64,000 bases of DNA from Sambucus nigra (taxonomy: Eukaryota > Streptophyta > Magnoliopsida > Dipsacales > Adoxaceae): positions 533,978,017-534,042,016 of the forward strand of contig OX422211.1 in assembly GCA_949130495.1 (NCBI GenBank), read 5' to 3'. Positions 25,402-37,716 of this stretch are shown here, one piece after another (the stretch's first letter is position 1; the number at the start of each line of letters is the position of its first letter). A program made the translations under genes and the position numbers. The notes under the pieces were generated by a model. That model worked only from the letters and a program-made list of their open reading frames with translations. It made no database searches and was not told where the DNA came from.

Positions 25402-27806
25402 GTAGACTTTGCTTCCGTTATCGTACTACACATAGATTCACTGATGAGTAGAGGGTCACCCATGCATTCAGTATGTTGGGGTATCGGGATTGAGACGTCG
25501 CGACTCACTTTTGTAGCCAACTTATTGGTACTTGATATGTACGAGTACGACATTATTTTATGGATGGACTATCTAGATGCATACAGATCATGTGTTGATT
25601 GTTACGGGAGGTCCTTCATCTTCGCCATTCCGAGCAGGAGATGTACTTGGTTGCAATTTTGCACCCTAGGGGTGGGTCGATCACGCATTTATACTATATC
25701 GAGGATGATACTTTTTTGGAGGTTATGGTGATGCTGGATTGCATCCCGGTAGTTAGCGAGTTTTTATATGTGTTTGGGGACCTCCCAAGGTTGCCACCTA
25801 GTCGGGAGATAGACTTCGTGATTAACTTGGTTTCTGGTACGAGGCCCATTCATGTACACTGTATATAATGGCTCTTCTAGAGATGGGGATCTTCGGGATC
25901 AGATTGAGCAGTTATTAGGATATGGATTCATCAGGAGGATTACTTTTTCACGGGGTGCTCCAATTTTGTTCATTAAGAAGTAGGACAGATCATTGCGACT
26001 TTTTATCGACTACAGGGAGTTGAACAAAGTCACCATACGGAATACATATTTATTTCCCCGCATTAATGATTTATTTGACTAGTTGAGGTGTGCTGTATAT
26101 TTGTCTAAGATTGACTCGAGATCGACTTACCATCAGTTGAGAGTCTGTGAGTAGGACATCTTGAAGATAACATTTCTTATGAGATATGGGTCGTATGAGT
26201 TTTCGGTGATGCCATTTGGGCTAATCAATTTGCCGATAGTATTTATGGATTTGATGAATCAGGTGTTCAGAGATTATTTGGATCGGTTCGTCATGGTGTT
26301 TATCAACAACATCCTAATTTATTCTCGAACTACAGAAAATCACGCACAACATTTACGGGTAGTCTTACAGAGCCTACGGAACCACCAGTTGTATGTTAGG
26401 TTTGAGAAATGCAGTTTTTGGTTGAGATAAGTACAGTTCTTGGGCCACATAGTGTCTGAAAGGGGGATATCAGTGAACCTGGGAAAGGTTTATGCAGTGA
26501 TGGAGTGGGGATAACCCACTACACCCACTTAGGTACACAATTTTTGGGACTGATCGGGTACTACCATCGATTCATTCCCATAAAGTTGGTCCCCTAAAAA
26601 ATTTTACAAGGAAGGGAGTGTCGTTTGTATGGGATGACATGTGCCAACAGGCATTTGATGAGATGAAGACTAAATAGACTACATCACTGGTGTTAGTGTT
26701 ACCTCGGGCAAGGATAGACTATAAGGTCTTCATAGATACATCCTTGAGAGGATTTGAGGGGGTTTTGATTCAGGATGAGAGGCCGATAGCTTATGCTTCA
26801 TGAAAGCTTAAGCCTCACGAGGGGCACTACCACACCCATGACTTGGAGTTAGCAGTCATGATTTTCGCACTACGAGTATGGATATATTATCCCCTAGAAG
26901 ATAAGTTCCAGCTATCCACAGACCATAAGAGCCTATAGTATTTATTCACGCAGTGGGAGTTGAACATCAGGTAAAGGAGGTGGATAGAGTTTATGAAAGA
27001 CTACCAGTTCGACATTCAGTAACACCCGGGGAAGGAGAATGTCGTAGAGGATGATTTGAGACTCAAGATGATGTTATAGTTAGATGTAGTGTGGAAGGTG
27101 AAGTGGAAATCACTTTGTAGGGATAATGACTTGACCCATGCATTTATGGCAGTCCTCACCATCGCACTCGAGATCATTATTTGGGTGGTCAAGGCACAGG
27201 CAGGAGATCATATTTGTCAGGAGCGAGTTAGACAATTGGTAGTCGAGGGGGAGGAGCATTATTCTATTGGGTCAGATGGTGGGTTGAGATTCCAGGCCAA
27301 GTTAGTTGTTCTAGATGACAAGGATCTGAGGTGAGCCATTATGTTTGAGCCTTATGCTTCATGCTTGACGACGCATCCTGGAGGGGATAAGATGTACCAC
27401 GACATGTAACCCAGTATTGGTGGGTCGAAATGAAAAGGGACATAACATATTTTAGGTCCAAGTGTGCCACGTGTCAGCTGGTGAAGGTGGACCATCAACG
27501 TCCTGCAGGTGTGTTACATCCTTCATAGATCCCGATGTGGAAATGGGAGAGCATCTCTATGGAATTGAATAGTGGGATACCCACATCATATAGGGGAAAT
27601 GATTCCATTTGGGTGATCGTCGACAGATTCACGAAGGTAGCTCATTTTTTACTAGTATGGACAGATTATAGCTCCGATCAGTACGCTAGAATTTTCCTTG
27701 TAGCGATTATAAAGTTGCATGGTGCACTATTTTTTTAGACAATGACAGGACATTTGTGTCCACTTTTGGAGGAGCTCTCAGTATGCTTTGAGGCAGAGTT
27801 GAGAGT
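25402..27806 (+). pseudogene. pol: Element C protease end, RT, RNase H, integrase N-terminal half
   Basis: Resumes the protease with LVLDMYEYDIILWMDYL (about 25530). RT follows from about 25870: [29 protein letters not shown] (about 26188), then [11 protein letters not shown] at 26299. There the catalytic FxDD of gypsy RTs has become FINN, so both metal-binding aspartates are lost. FEKCSFWLR and QFLGHIVSERGI follow. RNase H is decayed (about 26700-27060). The integrase zinc region is near 27340-27480 (HPGGDKMY, CATCQLVK). The core starts at WKWESISMEL (27541), with Glu-Leu where Asp-Phe is usual. It stops mid-core at 27806, where element E inserted, and resumes at 46632. Many in-frame stops. 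Confidence 0.8.
27802..27806 (+). repeat. Target duplication of element E, left copy
   Basis: AGAGT, repeated exactly at 46632-46636. Confidence 0.9.
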
Positions 27807-30272
27807 TGTCACACCTCGCAAAATCCAACAGACGGGGTGGCCAGCCACCGTCGTCGAACTATGCCGGGCATGAACTAAATTAATACCATTCTTAGCATGA
27901 GACAGATATGAGACATAAATAAATAAGTCCATAAGATAGATAATTGAATCAATATCAAATGATCATCAACAACTAAGCGATAAAAGATCCATCACATGCT
28001 AAAACTGCAATTTATCCAATCTCCAATAATGACTAAATAAAATCTGAATAAGTAAACCAACTGTAAATGCTCCAACTGAAAATCCCTAAACAGCTTTCGA
28101 ACCGAATGGCCCAATAAATATCTCAACTGAGTCTCATAATTAAATACGAATGAAAAGAAATCCTAAACTTAAAATAACGCAGTAAAGTAATTCAACTCCA
28201 ACTGCACCTCCAAACGATAATCTCCAAAAATCTTATGCAGCCACTCCAAATACTAATCCTGAAAAAGGTTAGTCAACGCATGGGTCAGAGCTAAAGCCCC
28301 GAGCAAGAACACACATTACTCCCCTAAAATAGGATTCTTGAATCCAGACAATAGCATTATATGCAATAAATATCACAATAGAGTATTTTAAATTAAACGA
28401 GATAATTAAATGTGATAAATATAAATCACTAACTACCCGAAGGAATCCCATTTAAAAAGGCACACCAATATGATTTCAAATTCCCAAGTCCCACGATGTT
28501 AATTTAATTAAATTAACCTACTTCTATTATATCCTCAATTTATTATGGCGGTCCTCCCGCCTCGGGTGATTTCTCCACCAAAATACACATCCCCTCGTCA
28601 AAACAACGTCTGACCCGTTTAAACTGTCATCCCTCACTGATTGACAAGGTTCCACACACGGCACGACATAAAATGTCGGCTAGCCCGTTTAAACTGTCAG
28701 CCCTCACTGATTATGTCGCCAATATATTTTAATACCCGTCTTATTATCTTAGTTATTAATTCTTAATTTTCTCAATTCACAATTTCAAATTCCCCCACCT
28801 TTTTATCGATGTGAGATCCCCAAAATACCCCTTAGTACCATTCCTAAGGGTCCCCAAGTTATCAATACGTCCTACCCTATGTATAGGAGGATTTTCTAAC
28901 ATAAATCTAAACCTAGTCTCATACCTATACTAGCGTAACGATGATAAAGTAATAAAAATCATCCCACCCCTGACATGATAAATCCGTGATAATTTACCAT
29001 CACTAGTCCCATACCTAGAAGGCGTAAATCATAAAAAGGCCTACATACTAGTCCCATAACTAGAAGGCATCTTAAAATATAGGTAGAGCAATAATATGCA
29101 ACAACCCGTCGTCACCATGATATTTAATAATACCAACAAGTCACACAAATATGCATAATAAATCAACGTACCAAATTACGCATGATAGTGCAATTCATTA
29201 AATCTTAATTTAATTTTCACCTCGTCATAAATACCCAATTTAATCTCATTTAATTATATTAAATTAAATATACCGCTATTTCATCATTTAAAACATCAAA
29301 ATTACAATTTCATTATCTCAACACAAATTACATGAGTTATACGCCCCCAAATTCATTTATTACAAAACTAGGATTTTTCTACATGCAACCTACCCAACAA
29401 AACCCAAAATCACTCATGAATCCTACGTACCCACGGGTTATGATCATTATTCATATTAAAACATTTTCATAAAAACAACCCCAAGTTTTATGGGTCCATT
29501 TTCTCTAACTTGATTGGTAATTGATTTTAAAAAAACATTGAATTTAGATTTAGGTAACACTTAAAACACATAATACTAAAGGAAAAGAATTGAGTATTTA
29601 TGCCTGTGAAGATCGTGTTGAAAATATGATTAGAAATCTATTGAAAATATGATTAGAAATATGGATTCCTCTCGAAAAATTAGCAAAGAAGTGTTCTTGA
29701 ATCAATCTTGATTAAGCCCCAATTAACCCTTCCAAAACTTGTGACAAAAACTTGATTATATTGGAGGTTAATAATTATGGTGGAGAGGAAAAACTTTTGA
29801 AAGAGTTCTCTGGTGAAAAACTTGGAAAAAAGTGATTATGAGAAGTCCCCCTACGAATTATTAGTCTTAATTAGGAATCCTAATCCCACTCTAACAATAC
29901 AAATAAAATCACCGAATCGCCTCAAATCTGGCATAGTCGATCGATCGACTGCCTAGGTCGATCGATCAATCGAACATGTATGTGACCACTTCCATCCGCC
30001 TTTGTTTAATACCATTTAACTAAAAATCAATTTTTTTATTAGTCACGGACGAAATCCATGACAAATGTTTTTCCTTTTTTTTAAAGGCTAAACTTAAAAC
30101 TTTATTAAAAAACTTCATTTTAAATCCGATTCCAATTCCGCTTGAAGTTTTATTCTTCTAAAATCATAACCGACATATTTATTTAATAAAAATCATTAAA
30201 TTAAAAAATTTATTTTTCTCAAATATTTCAATTAATTAATTTAATTAATTAATAAAAACATAGGGTGTTACA
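27807..30272 (-). repeat. Element E 3' LTR
   Basis: 2,466 bp on plus from TGTCACACCTCGC to GGGTGTTACA. Carries a TCGATCGATCGA-type palindrome cluster at 29936-29974. Confidence 0.93.
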
Positions 30273-30288
30273 TACTTCCCTACTAGCA
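30273..30288 (-). other. Polypurine tract of element E
   Basis: The complement of the bases next to the LTR reads TAGTAGGGAAGTA, a purine run typical of this position. Confidence 0.65.
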
Positions 30289-30587
30289 AAGAATTTCGTC
30301 CTCGAAATTAGACGAAGCATACACATCAACGCGTAAATCACGCAAAAGAAAATAAGGCTCACATATGCCTACTCCATATAATAACACAATTAGGCTCCCA
30401 TACACCTAACTACCCGAACGCAATCCTTACTAAAAATACAATATATATAAAGCCTACATATATAAGTATCTAACAAGGTATTATGTACCTTGATACTCCA
30501 CTAGCCACACAATCTATCCTTCCTTGACTTAACCTGAGGTACATAGCAGCTCCCATAACTGAGATTAGTTGGTGAAGTGACCACCCC

Positions 30588-31139
30588 CTACGCACCTGAC
30601 GCTACCGGTGCTGCTGGTGCTTCCTGAACGCTAACTGTTGCGAGAACTGGAGGCCTCAGTCCTTGTTGTCTCTGTACCCATGGACCTTGTTGCCCCTGTA
30701 TAACCTGCCCAATTTGGGCCTATGTCGCTTGGCCTTGTTGGCCCTCCCTCTTGTTACATTGAGTCGCTCGATGTCCTATCTTTCCACAGACAAAACATGC
30801 ACCCCTAATGGTTCCTGAATTCATCTCCCAATTTTGTTCACCCTGTTGTCCTTGATTTGTTCTCTGCCTCTTCCAAGCTTGGTCATTGAGACCCTTACTC
30901 TCACCTCCTTATCCATTAGACTCTTGTCTTTTTCCCAACTTCTTCTAATAATTGGTCTTCTCTTGCCATAGCAATATTACGACATCCACCACCTGAGCAT
31001 AAGTAGTGTATGCCGGATTCCCCAACACCATTTGCCTAATCAACCAAGTCAAGCCCTTAATGAAACACTCCATCTTCTTCATCTCAGTGCTAACCTCCTC
31101 TGGTAAAAACATAGATAAATTTGTGAACTCCTGTTGATA
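30588..31139 (-). pseudogene. gag: Element E gag, C-terminal part
   Basis: Reads left from 31139. YQQEFTNLSMFLPEEV and then MECFIKGLTWLIRQ continue the gag domain that is cut at 43508 by element F. A basic and Gln-rich linker with stops follows, then an intact zinc knuckle CFVCGKIGHRATQC (complement of about 30765-30805) with C-x2-C-x4-H-x4-C spacing. A Pro/Ala/Gln-rich tail ends at a TAG at 30588-30590. No protease follows; the polypurine tract is only 300 bases further. Excision of element F plus one copy of its target duplication would bring the two halves into the same frame. Confidence 0.8.
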
Positions 31140-31144
31140 CTTGG
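31140..31144 (+). repeat. Target duplication of element F, left copy
   Basis: CTTGG, repeated exactly at 43503-43507. Confidence 0.95.
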
Positions 31145-31743
31145 TGTTGATACCAAAATTAATATGCTGATATAGACGAATCAAAAGAAGACACGTGTCG
31201 ATCTACGTTGCCCAATAGCAACGCGGAGGTTTATTTCCCCGACCAACCATACTCGCTCCGAGCAGCAAGTGCACCCCGAGGAATTCCAATGCTCCGAGGA
31301 ACAGACTTCTCCTAGGAACTCAGACCTCTCCGAGGAACTCTTGAATACCATGAAGCTCAGGCAGTCCGAGCAACTAAGGCGGTCCGAACTGCATCTCGGC
31401 CATAGCATTGATTGCCAGATAATCAACAGTTCAACTATTCATTGAAGGCTTATCACACACGCTTAAAGGGCATTAAATGTATCATCCTTTCGTATGTAAA
31501 TCATTTAATGTATCACCCTTTCACATGACAGCCTAAGGGCTATAAATACATTGTATCACCCTCATTCAAAGGGACCGGAATTTCTTGATAATACTTATAA
31601 TCGAGAATTTCCAAACACTCAGCAATAACATAACAGTGGACGTAGGCCATTCATATAAGGCTGAACCACTTTAAAATTCTTTGTCTCATTTATATTTATC
31701 TGTGATTAAATAATTAGAAGCAATCTAGTTTTTTACATCAACA
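31145..31743 (+). repeat. Element F 5' LTR
   Basis: 599 bp with 7-bp inverted ends TGTTGAT...ATCAACA. Includes a G-box palindrome GACACGTGTC at 31190-31199 and GACCAACCATAC at about 31240, the reverse complement of a motif in the element's 3' repeats. Confidence 0.97.
31541..31548 (+). promoter_or_regulatory. TATA box in element F 5' LTR
   Basis: TATAAATA, repeated at 43300-43307 in the 3' LTR. About 350 bases before it lies the G-box at 31192-31197. Confidence 0.6.
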
Positions 31744-31745
31744 GA

Positions 31746-31763
31746 TTGACGCCGTCTGTGAGA
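31746..31763 (+). other. Primer-binding site of element F
   Basis: TTGACGCCGTCTGTGAGA begins two bases after the LTR. It resembles the GGCGCCGTCTGTGGG site of related elements with two changes. I do not assign the tRNA. Confidence 0.7.
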
Positions 31764-31896
31764 ACGACTGTTGTAATCGTTTTTCACCAAAATTCATTCA
31801 TCATCAACGGCAGATAATCCAGAATCTAGCAATCAAAACGCTGGAAATGTTGGAAATCCTCCAAATCCCTCTACACCTCCAGATCTGGCAGGAATC

Positions 31897-34800
31897 ATGA
31901 CGAATCAGGCTCAAGGACAAACCGCCATGCAAGAAACAATGCGTCAACTCATTCAAACCCTTCATGGCGGTGCTCCTGCACATTCGGGACAACGAAGTGG
32001 TCAGAGGCAAACCTATTTACTTTCTTCACGATCCAGGCGTACTGAGCCATATCGTAATGAGGAATCTGATGATTTCTCTTATCAACCTGGGCGAACTTCG
32101 TCAATAAGGGCTACAGATACTGATCAACGTATCACTCTTTCTCCAGAGAGACCCAGTGCCTTGGAGAGATTGAGCAGGGTGTCTCCTTTTAGTCGATTAG
32201 GCCCTAGGAGGAATAGGAGTCCACCTAAAACCATGTCGAGGAGTTTTCAACAACCATCAGATCGACGGGAAGGATCAGCACAATCACGACCTGTTACTCG
32301 TCGAGATAAATCTCAGGAAGCCACTTCAGAACAATCAATTGCTCGAACTAATAGGCCCGAGGAAGGAAATGATGTGTGGAAAGGGTCCCTACAGCGGTTG
32401 GAGGATAGATTGGGAGAAATGTCTAAGGCAAAGAATCCCCTACAATGAAATTTTGTTCAAGGGACACCTTTTGTCCAGGCCATTGTGGATTTTCCTACAC
32501 CGTCAAAATTTAAATCTCCTATGGTGACCCCCAAATACGATGGAAAGACAGATCCTGTCCTTCACATAGAGCAATATCTAGCTGCGCCCGACATCTATTC
32601 TGTCCCCGACGAGATGAGATGCAGAGCATTCTCGGGAACTCTTACTGGATCTGCCCAGATATGGTACAATAATCTTCCTCGGGGTAAGATTTCAACTTTC
32701 TTTCAATTGGCCGAGTTTTTCATTGGCAATTTCTGTTTTGAAGCGAAGCCAGTAAAACGGGTAGCACACTTATTAAGTGTTAGACAAAAGTCGGGCGAGA
32801 GTACTAGAGATTACTAAACTCGTTTTAATAACGAGAAGCTGGAAGTCATAGATTATGAAGAGAAGACAACAATCACCGCCTTGATGAGTGGGTTGTTGCC
32901 TAACAAGTTGTATTACACTTTGGCCAAAGATCCACCTACAACTATGTCAGAGTTGATGGCAAAAGCGGCCAAAATCATGAATGCCGAGGAAGCTATGGCT
33001 GCGAAGAAGAATATGGATAAAGAAACCAAGGTGGAAGTCGATAAATCTAAGAAGAAAGAGCATTAGGGTAATGGCGGTGACAGGCATTCGAAGAACAACA
33101 AGTCGTCATGGGAAGTCCTGAAGAAATTCGATAATTATACTCCTCTGAAAATGAGTATTAATCATGTCTTGGAAGAAATCAAGAATAATGAGGAGATAAA
33201 GTGGCCGAAGAAACTGAGGTCAGACCCTGATATGAGGAATAGGGAAAAGTATTGCGAGTTCCACAAGGATCATGGCCATATGACAAAAAATTGCATAGCT
33301 CTTCAGAACGAGATTGAAACACTCATCCGACGAGGAAAGCTAGCGAAGTATGTTGATCGGGGAGGTGAAAGAAGAAATAATGACCGAACCAGAGAGAGGT
33401 CCAGATCTCCTCGTCGAGCAAAGGAGAAGAAGAAGAGAAATCATGAAGATGATACAGAGGATGATCCCGATCTTCCCAAAAAGCCAAGGCAACCAGAACG
33501 CGAGATATTTTCAATACGTTTTGGGTCATTTGATTGTAATGTCATTATAGGAGGAGATGCGGGATGAGGAGACCTTAGTGCAGAAAGAAAAGCTTACCTC
33601 AGAGAGGCTTAAGCTTGCTCGTACATTCAACGGATAAATTTAGCTGAGGAAGATCGCCCGAGAAAGGTGAACAAGGAGAAGTTGGTCATTGGGTTCTCAA
33701 AGAATGATCTCACAGGTGTTCTATATCCTCATGATGACCCGCTGGTGATCAAAATGAGGATGAAGGAGGTAATGATTTCAAGAGTGCTGGTCGATAATGG
33801 TAGCTCGACAGATATCATGTACTATTCGTGCTTTGATAGTTTAAATTTAAAGCTATCTCAATTGGAGCCTTATCACAGACCTCTCCTAGGTTTTGCTGGC
33901 GAGAAAGTTTTTCCACTTGGGACGATCAAGTTGGATATATTCATTGGAACTTGGCCTGCTTGTCGAACAGAAAGAATACGCTTCTTTGTGATGGATAAGA
34001 ATGTGCAATCATCTTACAACATCATCATGGGAAGAGTTGGTTTGAAGAAGTTCGAAGCAGTTCCATCTACAGTACATCAGTGCTTAAAATTCCCAATAAA
34101 TTTTGGAGTAGGAGTTGTGAAAGGTGATAAAAAAGTAGCTCGGGAATGCTATTATTCATCTGCCGATCAAGAGGAGCTCGAAGAGTCAAGGAAAAAGACT
34201 ACTACCTACCAGGTGGAGGAAGGTACAGAAATTGAAACACTTGATCCCAGAGATGAATCCCAACTTGTAAAAGGACAGGTGGTGGAATCTACAGAAAATG
34301 TTATTCTGGACGATGAGCACCCTGAACGAGTAACCCAGATAGGTTCGTCGTTGGATGCCTCGATAAAACAGGATTTGATAACTTTCTTGCGAAACAGGAA
34401 GAAAACTTTTGCATGGAGTCATGAAGACATGCCAGGAATAGATCCAAACTTCTTATGTCATGAGCTCAATGTGAATAAGGAGATCAAGCCTATAAAGCAG
34501 AGAAGAAGAGTATTTAGTCCCGAGAAGAATCAAGCTATACAAGAGGAGGTCGAGAAGCTCCAGAAAGCTCAATTCATTGAAGATGTGAAATATCCAGACT
34601 GGTTAACAAATGTGGTGATGGTAAAGAAGAAAAATAATAAATGGAGAATGTGTGTTGATTTCACCGATCTCAACAAGGCATGCCCAAAGGATCATTTTCC
34701 ATTACCCAGAATTGATCAACTAGTGGATGCTACCTCGGGACACGAGATACTCAGCTTCATGGATGCTTACTCTGGCTACAATCAGATCAAAATGAAACCT

Positions 34801-37716
34801 GAAGATAGGGAAAGTACTTCTTTTATTACCCCTAGGGGAACTTATTGTTATAATGTTATGCTTTTTGGTTTGAAAAATGCAGGAGCGACATACCAGCGGC
34901 TGATGAACAAGGTTTTTTCCGAACAAATCAGTTGCAATATGGAAGTCTATGTCGACGATATGCTGACAAAAAGCAAGGAGGTTGCTGATCATCTAGTTGA
35001 CTTAGCTCAGACCTTTGATCAACTGGATAAATACCAAATGAAGCTCAACCCGACAAAGTGCATATTTGGAGTACGAGAAGGAATGTTCCTCGGGTACATC
35101 GTCAACCAGCGAGGCATTGAGGCAAATCCAGAAAAGATCAAAGCTCTTTTAGGGCTGTGATCTCCAACGACGAAGAAAGAGGTGGAGAGTCTTACAGGAC
35201 GAGTTACAGCGCTCAACAGATTTGTATCTCGAGCAACTGATAGATGCCTTCCATTCTTCAAAACACTTCGGAAAACTTTCGAGTGGAACGATGAGTGTGA
35301 AAAAGCCTTTCAAGAATTGAAGAAATATTTGGGAGCACCTCCACTGTTGTCCAGGCCAGTAACGGGAGAAAAGTTATACTTATACCTGGCAGTATCAGAA
35401 AATGCAGTCAGCTCGACATTTATCAGAATGGAGAATGGAGTCCAGAAGCCAATTTATTACACAACTAAGGCAATCCGAGGTGCAGAGATTAGGTACCCAA
35501 AGTTGGAAAAATTGGCATTGGCATTAATTGAAGCAAGTAGAAGAATGAGGCCATATTTCCAGGCCCATACCATCGTTGTGTATACCGACATGCCATTGAG
35601 ACAAGCCCTTCATAAGCCAGAAAAATCAGGGAGACTGATGTACTGGGCAATAGAGCTCGGTGAATATGATATTGTGTATGAACCCAGATCATCATTAAAA
35701 GGGCAAGCTATAGCCGATTTTATAGCAGAATTTACTTATCCTGATACCCCCAAGGAGAAAAAGTTGCTCGCTGACCAACCTGTGGATGTTACAGGATCAA
35801 CAGACATAAGTCCAGACCAACTCCGGTTGGTAAAAGGGCTTGTGGATGTAGAAAGATCATCAAATTTGAGCTCAGACCAACTCCGGTTGGTAAAAGAGCG
35901 AGAAGAGATGATCGACGAGGAGCGAAAAATGTCAGGGGAGGATGAAAGAAAACAGCAAATATTTCACCGAGGAACTTTGTCAGATAAGAAATTTGAAGAC
36001 GAGTTACCTACATAGAGATTATATGTAGATGGGTCATCTTGCACAGCAGGTTGTGGAGCAGGGATTGTCTTGAACACTCCAGATGAGATTGACGTAGAAT
36101 ACGCCCTGCGATTCCAATTCAAAGCTTCCAATAATGAGGTGGAGTATGAGGCCATGATAGCAGGTCTTAATTTAGCAAAGATTATGGAAGCACAACAAGT
36201 GATGGTATTCAGTGATTCTCAATTAATTGTGAATCAGGTAATGGGGACATATGCAGTTAAAGGAGAATTAATGGTCAAATATCATGCAAAGGTGATGAAG
36301 TTGTTAGCAGAATTCGATGCCATTCAGTTGATCCGAATACCAAGATTGGAGAATGCACGAGAAGACGCACTGGCCCAACTAGCATCAGCTACTCGTACCG
36401 AGCTGCGAAGAACGATACCAATTGAAGTATTAGAAAGTCGAAGCATAGATGAAGACCTGACGATGAATATTATTACCCTTGATTTAGGGCCATCTTGGAT
36501 GGATCCCATCAGGGCATATATTGAGGAAGGAGAATTACCGGAGGATAAGCTCGCTGCCAAGAAATTAAAGTATAAAGTTGATCGATATGTACTAACTAAT
36601 GGTGTTTTGTATAGAAGAGGAATTATGGTAGGTTTGCAGAGATGTGTACATCCTTCCGAGATGAAAGAATTGATTGAAGAGATCCATGAAGGGTCCTGTG
36701 GAACCCATGTAGCAGGTCGGACACTTTTGCACAGAGTGATGATGCAGGGATACTACTGGCCAACGATGAGGGCTGATTGTATAGCCTATGCTAAGAGATG
36801 TGATAAATGCCAACATTTTTCCTCCATCCGACGAACTCCATAAGCATTGTTGACACCCATAACTTCCCCTTGGCCATTTTCCATTTGGGGAATTGATTTG
36901 GTTGGACCACTGCCAACTACCCGAGGACGATTCAAGTACCTCGTCGTCGCAGTGGATTATTTTACTAAGTGGGTAGAAGCTGAGACACTTATTGATATGA
37001 CATACGAGAAGGTATACCAGTTTGTTTGGAAGAACATCATCTGCCGATATGGTCTCCCTCATGCCTTCATCACAGACCATGGAACACAATTTGATAACGA
37101 GGAGTTTACCGCCTATTGTCATCAGTCAAACATTTTGAAGGTTCATTCAGCACCAGGCCACCCTCAAAGCAATGGACAGACTGAAGTGACGAACAGAACA
37201 TTACTAAATGGTTTGAAGAAGAGGCTAAGTGAATCTAAAGCTAATTGGATTAATGAGCTACAGTCAGTATTGTGGGCTTATCGAACAACCCCCCGAGCAG
37301 CAACTGGAGAATCACCATATATGCTGGCATTCGGAAGTGAGGCCGTAATACCTGCCGAGCTGGGTCTTCCAACACACAGGGTGCTGAATTTCAATTCCCC
37401 AGTCAGCGATTTAATGAGTAGATTAGATTTGGACATGCTCGAGGAAGTTAGAGAAGAGGCAACCATTAGGAATGATGCTTACCAACGACGAACAACTCTG
37501 TTCTATAACAAAAGGGTAAAAAAATGCGATTTAAAAGAAGGAGATTACGTGTTAAAGAAGGTCATTCAGAAGCACAATAAGTTGGAAGCAAACTGGCATG
37601 GACCCTACCGAGTTACAGAAGTTGTTCGACCAGGAACTTACCGAATAGCAACCCTAGAAGGAGAGGAATTTAAGAATGCATGGAATGCTAAACACCTACG
37701 CAAGTATTATCAATGA
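31897..37716 (+). pseudogene. gag-pol: Element F gag-pol polyprotein, single frame with eight stops
   Basis: One frame of 1,940 codons including the terminal stop, with no frameshift seen. Gag domain about 32485-32817 (KYDGKTDPVLHIEQYL, AQIWYNNLP). Knuckle YCEFHKDHGHMTKNC near 33250, then an RS/K-rich stretch. Protease VLVDNGSSTD near 33787. RT about 34480-35100 with YVDD at 34948-34959. RNase H about 35280-35720. A linker carries two copies of a repeat (35813-35900). A second, archaeal-type RNase H starts at LYVDGSSCTAGCGAG (36019). The integrase zinc region (about 36680-36830, CDKCQHF) is followed by the core with GIDLVGPLP, ITDHGTQFD and HPQSNGQTE. Premature stops lie at 32446, 32815, 33064, 33565, 33610, 35158, 36013 and 36841. 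Catalytic motifs look intact, so only the stops disable it. Confidence 0.93.
35813..35900 (+). repeat. Tandem repeat inside the pol frame
   Basis: Two copies of CAGACCAACTCCGGTTGGTA, 66 bases apart (22 codons) and therefore in frame. They encode DQLRLVK twice between the two RNase H domains. The same unit recurs downstream of pol. Confidence 0.9.

Noticed and set aside
36592..37122. 176-codon minus-strand frame
   Set aside because: It lies entirely opposite the integrase of element F and has no recognisable composition or motif; a shadow frame.
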